DNA of 64,000 bases from Cristatella mucedo (taxonomy: Eukaryota > Bryozoa > Phylactolaemata > Cristatellidae), in contig WPIO01000080.1 in NCBI GenBank assembly GCA_009760855.2, positions 991,001 through 1,055,000 of the forward strand, written 5' to 3'. The notes under the pieces are model-generated. The model worked only from the letters and a program-made list of their open reading frames with translations, was not told the origin of the DNA and made no database searches. The position numbers and the translations under genes were made by a program. This document shows, piece after piece, positions 14,255 to 22,849 of this stretch (positions are counted from its first letter, which is position 1; each line of letters starts with the position of its first letter).

Positions 14255-14368
14255 TTACTGGAACTGAATCATGGTGATCTGGCAGTCTCCCTGAATTTTT
14301 ATGTGGTTGAGGCTGCCCAAGTGCAGCCTGTGAGCGTAGTCAATGTAGTGCTGGTTGTTCACGGCCAC
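14255..14368 (-). pseudogene. Galectin A last exon (C-domain end)
   Basis: After a cag acceptor the 114-bp exon encodes 37 residues, starting VAVNNQHYIDYAHRLHLG and ending QITMIQFQ-stop. These are the last beta-strands of a galectin fold. It has the same length and phase as the galectin B exon at 32,931-33,044 and differs from it by only a few residues. The 3' flank, with its gact(a/g)gctaattatgcc-like segment, is also conserved between the two genes. Confidence 0.85.
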
Positions 14369-14539
14369 CTGCGACATAGTCAGTCGACTATTACGGAGCC
14401 ACAGCAGCAATCTGGCAGCAAGCAGCACTGCTCCAGGAAGCTGGTTAAACTGGCAACCAGGACCGAGTCGCAAGCACAAGATAGTAAGATAGCAAGATAG
14501 CAAGCACAAGTAGCACCAAAACCAAGCCTCCGGACTCGC

Positions 14540-14756
14540 CTTGAACCCGCCAGTTTCAGCCAGGATAATAACGTCGAATTGGGTGTTTGCAGTAAACGGA
14601 AAACCAGGGCCGCTGCGCTCCTCGGCGCCCCAGGTGCCGTGTACGAAGCTGTTGCGAACGACAACGTGATGACTTTCGCCATAGTCGAAGCGAACGTCGA
14701 AGTGCAGTCCTATGTTCGCTTCGGAATGTCCACCCGATTGCAAGTTGATGGAAAAC
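14540..14756 (-). pseudogene. Galectin A C-domain core exon
   Basis: The 217-bp exon lies between a ctttcacag acceptor and a GC donor (aag|gcgagt). It reads the sugar-binding signature: H-F-D-V-R, VVVRN, then WGAEER. The frame is fully open. Size and phase (2 in, 0 out) equal those of the galectin B exon at 33,200-33,416. Confidence 0.88.
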
Positions 14757-14802
14757 CTGTGAAAGGTCAGTCGGATGGAGGCACGATGGCTTTTCAGCTT
14801 TG

Positions 14803-15510
14803 CTTCGGGTGTGTAACGACCTACTTGGGAATGCGGACGTAGGTAGAGTCTCTCTACTTGTTTTGCTCGATCTATCGGCAACTTTTCATACTATCGAGCA
14901 CCAAGTCCTTCCTGAGCGCCACTCATCCTGCCTGGGCATTACTGGCACTGCTCTGCAATGGTTCAGGTTCAATCACAGTGGGTGACTCCAGAGTATGGAT
15001 GTGAATGGACACGAGTCATCCGAGGAGCCTCTGAAATATGGAGTACAGCAGGGCTCAGTGTCTCAGGTCCCGTTCTGTTCACGGTTTATACTCTCCCTCT
15101 TGCTGATGTGATTGCCGTGCACAATCAAGGCTTTCACTTCTATGCAGATGACAGTTGTACCGATGCTTTGATCCCTCCCAGCCTTCCAGCATGTCGAATT
15201 TTTTTAACTCCCTTGCTGCCTGCATTGATGACATTCGCACATTGATGGCAGCAAACTTCCTTAATTTGAATGTCGATGAAACAACTTACTTGTTATGGGC
15301 AAACCAAGCGTGACTCAGAAATGAGAAAGGTTAAAGCTCACAATCGGCTCTGCCAGCATATCTCCTGTTCAATCTTCACGAAATCTAGAGGTCATCTCCA
15401 AAGTCACCTTTGATTAGACGACCACATCAGCTCTACAATCAAGTCTGCCTACTTTCAGCTACATAACATTTCAAAAATTCAGGCTTGCTTAAACAGAGCT
15501 ACAACACCTT
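14803..15510 (+). mobile_element. L2-like family A fragment in the galectin A intron
   Basis: It starts abruptly inside the reverse transcriptase, at the region encoding RVCNDLLGNADVGRVSLLVLLDLSA. It continues through VLFTVYTLPLADVIA and FHFYADD with several frame breaks. It lies within 50 bp of a galectin exon, in antisense orientation to the gene. Confidence 0.85.
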
Positions 15511-16118
15511 AATTTTATGCCACTACAGCGGACTATGAATATGGCTGCAAGGGTGGTCTTCAAGTCCCAGCGGTTTGAGCACGTGTCACCTTTGCTGAAA
15601 GAGCTAGGATGGTTGCCGGTTGAGCAAAGGATACAGAGCAAAGTTCTTATGCTGACCCACAAGGCCCGCCACGGCTTGGCTCCTTCGTACAAAGCTGAAC
15701 TGCTACATCAGTTTCAGCCTGTTCGTGCCCTGAGGTCTTGTGTGGACAATAAATTAGCTGTCCCATTCCTCCGCTTAAAGACAGTTGGCGACAGAAGCTT
15801 TAGCTCTGCAGGTCCTAAACAGTGGAACTCGCTTCCACAATTCTGACGCAACAACGACTACTCTCCTAATGCCGACTATGGCTCATCCTTTTCAGCGGTC
15901 CTGAGCTGCTACTTCTATGCTACTCACTACCTCAACTGCTCTCCTGACTCTGCTATGCTTCCCACTTTCTCTTTGTTGTGTGAGACGAAGTCTGTTGGCT
16001 ACCGAATGCGTACCGAAAGCCGCTTAGGCTGTGAGTGCGCTATACAAAACTCTCATGCGTAACACCCACATAGTCTTTATGACTTTGTGGAGTTACAGAC
16101 GGAGATACATTACATTAA
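15510..16118 (+). mobile_element. L2-like family B 3' end fused to the family A fragment
   Basis: From about 15,510 the sequence switches to the family B type (MPLQRTMNMAARVVFKSQRFEHV, LGWLPVEQRIQSKVL) and ends in the family B terminus. Family A sequence runs right up to the switch, so the two are joined within a corresponding part of the reverse transcriptase. This can be a nested insertion or a template-switch chimera. Confidence 0.7.
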
Positions 16119-16439
16119 TTGGTTCATACATTTGTGACATCCTGTGACATCCTGATCGCGGTGATCAGCTGGATACGTTCAGGAACCCTCCACACTCCCA
16201 TGTGCTGCTATGCTAACATACAGACCAGGAAACACAGGTGACTGAACGCAAGTAATGAAACCAGATACTAGGCACACAGCAGGAAACACCCAGAGCCGAA
16301 AATAAGGTCGAAATTTGAGTTCGAGGAGACTTGAATACCACACGTGTGCACCTCTGCACATGTGTACATGAGCACATGTGCATGCATACAGGCACATGCA
16401 CACACTTGCACACAGACAAACACACATAAATATAATTCC

Positions 16440-16535
16440 ACGTTTCCTTGAACTCGGAATTGTAATGCAGATTTGGTGCCATCTAGAATGCCTCCAATGC
16501 ATCGCAAATATAGGGAGAGCCATGTGCTGGCGTGA
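16440..16535 (-). pseudogene. Galectin A: frameshifted remnant of the C-domain first exon
   Basis: On the minus strand one frame reads ALPIF and, one base later, another reads IGGILDGTKSALQFRVQGNV. Together they resemble the start of a galectin domain (PLPFTGKVAGGLFPGRMIRV in galectin B at 35,002-35,084). The remnant lies where the exon is expected, but it has a frame break and no clear phase-2 donor. I infer decay; chance similarity is possible. Confidence 0.45.
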
Positions 16536-16897
16536 GGAAAAGTTACTCGCTCGTAAATAAAATTAATCAAAATAAACAATAAAATTAATAAATAAATAAA
16601 ATAATATACACTAAATAAATAAATTGCTCGTATTATTGATCGACCGAGAGTAGGTAAGAACGATTAAATGTAGCTCAGCAGCAGCTCCTCAAGAAAAAGC
16701 AAAACGCAATTGGCTCACTCACGACTGAGGTAGCTCTGTTTTCTTGCAGTGAAGTATTACGTCACACCAGTCACAGGTCGCACGAGTTCTACCAGCGTTC
16801 AACCATAATTCGGCTGCTGCATGACCAGCCTGTCGGCTTATTGAGCTAGTAGGGGGGTGGCAGGAGAGTCTGCTGCTAAGCAACATTGTCCTTGGGC

Positions 16898-17040
16898 AGT
16901 ATGGTCCAGCGGTTTAAGGTGCTCGCCCCGACCAAGGTCTGATTAAGGTCGTGGGCTCGAGCCCCAAGGCATATGTGAAGCACCTGAATAGAGATTAATT
17001 TCTCTTGGGGCACTGCACAAATGAATATTTTATTATTTAT
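16898..17040 (+). mobile_element. SINE-1 copy
   Basis: It has a tRNA-like head (gtccagcggtttaaggtgctcg, then gggctcgagcccc) and the L2-like hairpin tail (agcacctgaatagagatt, ttctcttggggcact), followed by an A+T-rich end. It is inserted in the galectin A intron between the N-domain end and the expected linker. Confidence 0.75.
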
Positions 17041-17200
17041 TTAGCCAAAGCTTTCGGGAGGGGGTTGAGGGCCTCATACTTCGTGCATTCAAGCAAAATC
17101 TGTCGTTGGCGTTGGCGATAGTGGGCGGGTATGCCACAGGCAACTATATTCCCCCTCACCCAGCTGTAAATATGCAGCACCTGCACAAAGCAATGCTTAC

Positions 17201-17326
17201 GTAGGCGTAGGCAGGCTGGTGTTGCACGGATTGCAGCTGTATGTCTCCCCTAACGACGAGCTGTCGTATAGCCTCCATTGGAATTCTGTGGTTGTACTCG
17301 GTAAAACGAGCTCCATTAACGGCTAC
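17201..17326 (-). pseudogene. Galectin A N-domain end exon
   Basis: The 126-bp open exon runs from a gcacag acceptor to a gtaagc donor. It encodes VAVNGARFTEYNHRIPMEAI and, further on, IQLQSVQHQPAYAY: the last strands of a galectin domain. It is two codons longer at its end than the galectin B exon at 35,837-35,956. Phase is 0 on both sides. Confidence 0.85.
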
Positions 17327-17945
17327 CTGTGCGACGGAGTGACCCGGCGAACTGTGACCTATGCCAGTTCGAGTTTCACAGGGACAGTTCTAGCTCTAGA
17401 AGCAGCAGCAGCAGCGGCGGCAGCAGCAGCGGTAGCAGACAGTCCCTCTAAGCATGAGCACATCCGGTCTCATGCCGAACAGAAGCTTTCAGCGCGGCAG
17501 TCGCCTTGCTGGAAGCTTCTGTACGTGCTTGCCGACCTTCGATTGACCTCGAATGACGTTGCGACTGATCTTGCACAGAGCGTCCCCATCGAGTACTGCC
17601 TTGGAGCTGCACTCCACTCGCCCACGGATGGTGCAGATGAGTGGCTCGGTAAAGCAAGGGTAAAGCAAGGGTCGCCTTGCAGTCAAGTTTTTCTCTGAAA
17701 AAACTCCACGCTCGTACCTGGCGGCTCGGCCCTGCCAGTGTAATAGGAAATTCGAAATGTCAATGGGCATCGGCCCTTTCTTTATTAACTGGCCAAGCCC
17801 CTATTGAATTATTATTATTAACTGGCCAAGCCCCCATTTGAATTAGGCCGAGGAAGCTGGCCAGAATGCAATGTACTGCCGTACCAACGGTGCTTGTTCA
17901 TTGCTAGCTAGACCGAGTCAACGTCGCTATACGCGACGCGTCAGC

Positions 17946-18010
17946 CGGAGACGCCGGAGAGACGCCGGAGAGACGCCTGAGAGACGCCGGAGAGACGCCG
18001 GAGACGCTGT
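17946..18010. repeat. 11-bp tandem repeat
   Basis: The unit gagacgccgga repeats about five times with one variant. It lies in the galectin A intron directly before a SINE-2 copy. Confidence 0.8.
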
Positions 18011-18095
18011 TGCTGCTGCTCGACGACTCGAAAGGGAAGCCAAAAGACGCAGACGCCGCATCTTGGATCGATCGCAGCGGCGCACGGGTAGCGAT

Positions 18096-18268
18096 GGAGC
18101 CGTAAATGGCTCACTAGGCAAGGCGGTTGCTTTTCACGATCTCGGCCCCGAGGTCGTGGGTTCGAATCCTGCCGTGGGCAATCCTTTATCGCCACTGCAA
18201 GAACCGTGGTAATAGCCGTCAAGGCTCTTATGTCGCTATACACAAGGAGGCTGTTAAATCAGCTGGTA
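18096..18268 (+). mobile_element. SINE-2 copy
   Basis: It contains ggctcactaggcaaggcggt (A-box-like), a short inverted arm (cacgatctcggcccc, gaggtcgtg), gggttcgaatcctgc (B-box) and the family tail aaggaggctgttaaatcagct. Confidence 0.8.
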
Positions 18269-18269
18269 T

Positions 18270-18380
18270 GTATTAATTTTATTCTTTTATTTATTTTATT
18301 AATGTTGTCTATTTTATTTATTTTATCCATTTTATTTTTGTTTATTTTATCTATTTTGTTTATTTTATTAATTTTTATTG
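18270..18380. repeat. A+T-rich TTTA/TTTTATT low-complexity tract
   Basis: It consists of repeated ttttattta-like words. No gene is seen. It is probably the degenerate tail of the preceding SINE. Confidence 0.6.
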
Positions 18381-18545
18381 CTATCGAATGTCGACTCGAA
18401 TATCAATTCGAATTGATCGATCGATCGAGGAAGAATCGAATCGATTGATGAGGTGGAAGCCATCTTGGATATCGATCGAAGCAGCGCAGGCAGCGAGGCC
18501 ACGGGCAGCGATCGTCGGGTCGCAGCGGTTGGACCGGCGACTCGC

Positions 18546-18744
18546 CTTGTAGTGAGTGTCGTGCACGAGGATGGCGGCCTGGAATGGCTGCCCAGCTTGG
18601 AAAGGAAAGCCGCCATGACGCTCTTCGCCGCCCCAGCTGCCTCCGATTAAAGAGTTGCGAACCACCTGCCGCTCGCTGAATCTCGGGTTGAAGTGGAAAG
18701 CGATTTCGCTTTCCCGATCGGTCTCCAGGTCTACGGAGTATCTG
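18546..18744 (-). pseudogene. Galectin A N-domain core exon
   Basis: The 199-bp open exon lies between a tttgcag acceptor and a GC donor (aag|gcgagt). It encodes the canonical sugar-binding residues: HFNPRF, VVRN and WGGEER, followed by FPFQAG. Phase is 2 in and 0 out, as in galectin B at 37,109-37,304. Confidence 0.88.
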
Positions 18745-19004
18745 CTGCAAATGGAACGGCGGAGGGCGGGTTTACGCGGCTATTGGCTATTGGCTATTGG
18801 CCGGCCGCTGAAAGTTCGACATGCTCCATGGGGGCGTAATGCAGCAAAAAAAAAAGCAAGTCGACCGGCGAAACAAACTTGAATGAAAGACATGGGCTCG
18901 TTGAAGTAACAAATAAAAGCTGTAAACTATTGACGGCTAGCACCGATACCTGTGGCAATCTCACTTGTTGGAGCAACGCAGACTACTGCAGTCGCGTAGT
19001 GAAG

Positions 19005-19092
19005 AATATAGCCGGACTCAAACCATAACCCTGGGGTCGTGAAATGTTTTGGCGCCTTACCCCTAGGATGCGACCAAAGGGCTAAACCGCAT
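19005..19092 (-). mobile_element. tRNA-like element, probably a SINE
   Basis: Minus-strand reading gives an A-box-like aggggtaaggcgcc and a B-box-like ggtttgagtccgg at tRNA-like spacing. Only one copy is seen in the window. Confidence 0.4.
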
Positions 19093-19503
19093 CAAGTTTG
19101 CACAGACCAACCGACCGCTGAAAGGTCGAGCCACGATAGGTCAAGCCAGGATAGGTCGAAGGGTCGAGCCACGAGATGTCGAAAGGTTGAACTAGAAGTC
19201 GAAAGGTCGAGCTAGGAGTCGCAGACGAGGGAGCACGAAAGAATGTGAGGTGAAGGTGAAAAATGTGAGAATTACGTTCGCTGAAACGCTGTTGCGAGAG
19301 ATAAATCGTCATAGTATGCAAACTGAGTCTCTCGCACATCAGAGGTCGCCGGATTGGCTGGCCGGCTGCGGCTGGCGACGAGTCGAAGCACCGAACTTGA
19401 ACGTTAGCGACCGAGGCGACAGTAGCTGCGTGCGTGATTGCGAGGCTCCAGCTTGGCGCTCGAGGCGCGCCCCCTGTTGTAGGAATCGCTCCGATTCACT
19501 TAC

Positions 19504-19821
19504 CCGGAGAGAGGAGCGCCGTGGGTTAAAAGGAGAGTGGATTAAAAGGAGAGTGGATTAAAAGGAGAGTGGATTAAAAGGAGAGTGGATTAAAAGGAGA
19601 GTGGATTAAAAGGAGAGTGGATTAAAAGGAGAGTGGATTAAAAGGAGAGTGGATTAAAAGGAGAGTGGATTAAAAGGAGAGTGGATTAAAAGGAGAGTGG
19701 ATTAAAAGGAGAGTGGATTAAAAGGAGAGTGGATTAAAAGGAGAGTGGATTAAAAGGAGAGTGGATTAAAAGGAGAGTGGATTAAAAGGAGAGTGCTCAG
19801 CGGAAGAGTACACGGAGCGGA
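19504..19821 (-). pseudogene. Galectin A exon 2, disrupted by an internal repeat expansion
   Basis: The acceptor is tatcgcag and the donor is gg|gtaagt, as in galectin B exon 2 (38,036-38,112). The ends encode SAPCTLPLST and HGAPLSG. Between them the 16-bp unit for LLL-I/T-H is present 17 times instead of once. Sixteen extra units add 256 bp (one more than a multiple of three), and reading across them meets a taa in the third unit. With one unit the exon would be in frame. Confidence 0.85.
19521..19792. repeat. 16-bp minisatellite, exactly 17 units, inside a galectin exon
   Basis: The plus-strand unit is gtggattaaaaggaga. The first unit differs by one base (gtgggtt); the other 16 are identical. 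Such homogeneity points to very recent expansion. Confidence 0.97.
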
Positions 19822-20029
19822 CTGCGATAGAAAGAGGCGCAGTTGTGTTCGCCAGCAGCAATCGCTTAATGCGATTCGATACCTTTCGTGGCCTATAACT
19901 TACGATCGTTGCTCGCTTGCAGAAAAGTGCTGACAAAGTTACAGTTATAACTAGCCTGTCACTAGCCGTTTTACTATTAATTATTGCTATCCGATGTAAA
20001 TGATTATTTTGACTTATTTATGTTTATTT

Positions 20030-20210
20030 ATTATATTTAAATATATTTAATATATATTAATATATATTTATTTTATATATACATATATATATGTATATAT
20101 ATTTAATCAAATTTATAGAGGTATATATTAATTGTATTTAATATGTATTTAATATATTTAATAAATCTATAAATTTAATATATATATATTTAATAAAATT
20201 TATAAAGGTT
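20030..20210. repeat. A+T-rich tract of TATATTTAA words
   Basis: This is low-complexity tatata/tttaata sequence in the first intron of galectin A, directly before a SINE-2 copy. Confidence 0.8.
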
Positions 20211-20212
20211 TT

Positions 20213-20380
20213 TTAACAGGCTCTTTTTGTATAGCAGCAGAAGAGCGTTAAAGGCTTTCGTTGCCTTTTTCGCAGCGGCAAATAAATATTTGCCCACGGC
20301 AGAATTCGAACCCACGATCTCGGGAACGAGGTCGTGAAAAGCAACCGCCGTACCTAGTGTGCCATCGCAGCTCACCAGGA
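20213..20380 (-). mobile_element. SINE-2 copy, minus strand
   Basis: On the minus strand it shows ggcacactaggtacggcggttgc, the arm around cacgacctcg, gggttcgaattctgccgtgg, and the family end encoding aaaagagcctgttaaa. Confidence 0.78.
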
Positions 20381-21870
20381 AGCTGACCCAGATCTGAGAC
20401 TGGCTCCTATTGCCTCACTTGCGGACAGCTCTCTTTACTTGGTATCGGAAGGACAGTGTCTGTCTCTTGCTGTCGAACGGCTTACAAGCAGGCAGTGACT
20501 CGCTGGGGGCTCACTTAACCGATTGCAAATGGCCAAACAAACAGGGTTAGAACGAGACACAGGCTGTCGCAAGATGCCTCCGGTACATTGAGCCGGCAGC
20601 TAGCTTTCACCTTCTTTACGGCTATCCGTTCACCGGCTCTACCGAAGGCACGCATTCAAGGTCACCCAATGGTCCGCTTTCAAGGTCAGCCGAAGCCGAC
20701 AGGAGAGGATGAGCAACTGGCTCCAGCAGAACTATGCTATGAACTATGCCAGGTCGTTCTGGGGGGGGGGTGGTGGTGGTGGCGACCAGCGCGAGAGAAA
20801 CCGCTGAGAGCCTGAAGGAGAGGAGACATCCGGGGATCTGGGTAGGAGCTGAGTAGTGGTGCACTTTGGTTCGTCGACGACGGAACAGATGGACCCGAGG
20901 ACCCACTGCTTCTCTGGAGACGGCGAAAGGCGCGGTCGGTGGGGCGCCGGTACTACTACTTGTTCGATACTTCTTCCACACTGCCCTGTAGCAATTCCGA
21001 TAAATTCACTATTAAGCCTCTAGCTATACCGCTTGGATTTGCTTCCGACGCTAACCAGGCTAATCAGAGCGACATCTGTCGGTGAACATCCCGGCTCGAA
21101 GCCGAGCGTTCTGGATTCGCGGCCAAGCCATCACCCCATCGGCTATCAACCAGTACCGGCGATGTATACTGTAGTACGTATGTACGTATGTACGTCTGAA
21201 TGTGTGTATTGTATGCATGCTCTTCTGATAAGCCACTGGTGAGCTGTTAGAAGCACCACCGAGAGGGGCCGGTGCACAGCTGTGGTCCGCCTGTGATGTG
21301 GCATGGACAGAGGCTGGCTTTGTCCTCCCACCAACTCCCGGATGAGTTGTGCTTGAAAAGGAGTGGGGAGGAGGGAACGTCAATCTGGGAGAGGGAGTCA
21401 AGTCGGCCGAACGGAGCCGTGCGCTCTTCGGCTCTGTGCGTCGGTAATAAACTGTCGGTGTTGGGCATCGGCTGGCTCTCTGCTGTGCGAACAAACACAT
21501 ATACCTTGAGCGTTGCGAATCGCATTCGCCGTCTTTCTACACCCGCATTTTTAACCAAGCCACCAAGTCCCCTCTCCCAAGTCGTCTCCCTGCACCGTCA
21601 ACTGTCACCTCGGATAGTCTGAAAGGCAGCGCCGGCAGCACCTAATAAACAAGCACGAGGTGCTTACAAGAAAAAGCTGCTCGGGACATCCGGGGCTGTG
21701 AGGAACGGTTCCGCTAGCTTGAATCATTTGAGCACCACCAGGCAGCAGCAGTAGCAGCTTGAGAAGACGAAAGCGCGCACAGTAGAAGGAAGCAGCGGCT
21801 TCCGGCGCCTGCGGCCGGCGGTCAGCCGCTGCCGTCTGCCCCCTAGCTGTAACGAGTGTGCTGCGCACAA
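20381..21870. other. Intronic or intergenic stretch without recognised gene
   Basis: It contains a G10 run at about 20,760, a gtacgtatgtacgtatgtacgt stretch at 21,173-21,196 and scattered open frames on both strands. None shows a family motif. It lies inside the first intron of galectin A. Confidence 0.4.
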
Positions 21871-21877
21871 AGCAACG

Positions 21878-21990
21878 CTCACGTGGGCCTCGCACGCTCG
21901 TAACGAACGGGTTGCACCTGCGTGCTTCCCTCAACGACCGACGCCGCTGTCGGATCGCCTCCTGCGGAGATCTTTCGTCGTTATTGGAAG
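21878..21990 (-). pseudogene. Relic of a galectin N-domain end exon in intron 1
   Basis: Minus-strand reading resembles the exons at 17,201-17,326 and 35,837-35,956. It runs RSPQEAIRQ, then a frame break, then TQVQPVRYERA, then a gtgagc donor followed by gttgctttgtgc, which is shared with the intron after the 17.2-kb exon. Homology across the exon-intron border supports a decayed third copy. It lies 66 bp downstream of the galectin A first exon. Confidence 0.6.
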
Positions 21991-22055
21991 GACTGCGTCT
22001 GCTGCCGCGAGCCGGAGCGGCGACCGGAAGCGACTCGTGTAGCTGGCTCGCTTAC

Positions 22056-22076
22056 CGGCCAATTAGAAAGGGCCAT
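22056..22076 (-). pseudogene. Galectin A first coding exon
   Basis: ATG GCC CTT TCT AAT TGG CCG (MALSNWP) is followed by a gtaagc donor, phase 0. Galectin B starts the same way with MALFNP and a gtaagt donor. Flanking bases after the donor (gagccagct against aagccagctgc) are also alike. Confidence 0.7.
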
Positions 22077-22166
22077 GTTAACGACCGGCTAGAACATCAG
22101 CAGAACGCGGGCAATCAGCAGCGGCGGCACGGTGCGTCCAGTTCGTTTGACCGGCAGCGAGCACCC

Positions 22167-22172
22167 TTTATA
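22167..22172 (-). promoter_or_regulatory. TATA box of galectin A
   Basis: On the minus strand the sequence reads gctataaagggtgctcg, 91 bp before the ATG at 22,076. The galectin B promoter has a TATA element at a similar distance, which supports both. Confidence 0.55.
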
Positions 22173-22176
22173 GCTC

Positions 22177-22840
22177 TCGGTGAACCAGGATGCAAAGTCG
22201 CGCTTCCGAGGTCAGCTGAAACTTTAGCTATAGCTGGCTACCCACCAAGCGCTGCGAGGCCGAACCCTTCGCGAGATCAGACGCGCCCGAACCACATCGG
22301 TCTCGTTTTTGGCAGACCGAGGATCACTTATAATCAAAAACGTACTAATATGTATTTGTCGAGCGCCACAAGAGAACTCAATTTCTTTCTAGGCACTTTA
22401 CATTAGCTGCAAAAGAAATACGATCGAATAGTTCACGGTAGCGTGCTCAACGTCAACAAGACACTCCCCCCTGCTGCGGCCGCTCGGGCTAAGCCAACGC
22501 CCCCTTCTCGGCCCGCCGGTCGCCGGCACGTGATCGCTGACCTCTCCTCCCTGTCTCTCGACTGTGGCTGTGACTGAATAAATGGTCGTGACCTGAATTT
22601 GTACCAACCATTAACGCGGGCGCCAACAAACCGGCAGGCGAGGAGATGCTGCAGCAGACGCCGGCGGAACTCCGAGCCCAGCCCAGTTCCTGGTACGCCG
22701 CCCAGCGTGGGCCAAATTACTGGGAATGGAACGAGGATTCGATTCGCCCTCGATAGTACGTTCGCGGTTGGTTGACAGGATGTGGTTGCACTTTTATTAC
22801 ACTGCTCTGTAATAAGTAAGAACAGTTGGATCTTCGTCAA
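22177..22840. other. Upstream region without recognised gene
   Basis: Open frames here have no recognisable motifs. An aataaa occurs near 22,578 on the plus strand. It borders the satellite array. Confidence 0.35.
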
Positions 22841-22849
22841 CCAGTTTTG

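Larger units (their letters stand above)
14255..22076 (-). pseudogene. Galectin A: decayed tandem-repeat galectin gene
   Basis: This is a paralogue of the intact galectin B at 32,931-38,450, in the same order and orientation. Recognisable exons, from 5' to 3': 22,076-22,056 (MALSNWP), 19,821-19,504 (N-domain start), 18,744-18,546 (N-domain core with HFNPRF, VVRN and WGGEER), 17,326-17,201 (N-domain end), 14,756-14,540 (C-domain core with HFDVRF, VVVRN and WGAEER) and 14,368-14,255 (C-domain end, MIQFQ-stop). Galectins bind beta-galactosides and usually act after unconventional secretion. Lesions: exon 2 is filled by a 17-copy 16-bp repeat that shifts frame and adds stops. The linker exon was not found. 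The C-domain first exon survives only as a frameshifted remnant near 16,440-16,535. Four core exons are still open, so the loss looks recent. Confidence 0.8.

Noticed and set aside
14579-14842. Plus-strand frames over galectin exons (also at 33,263, 37,025 and 18,453)
   Set aside because: They are antisense shadows. The minus strand carries the galectin signature and splice sites.
22600-22760. Possible LTR retroelement primer-binding site (tacgccgcccagcgtgggcc)
   Set aside because: No paired long terminal repeats, gag/pol motifs or polypurine tract were found nearby.
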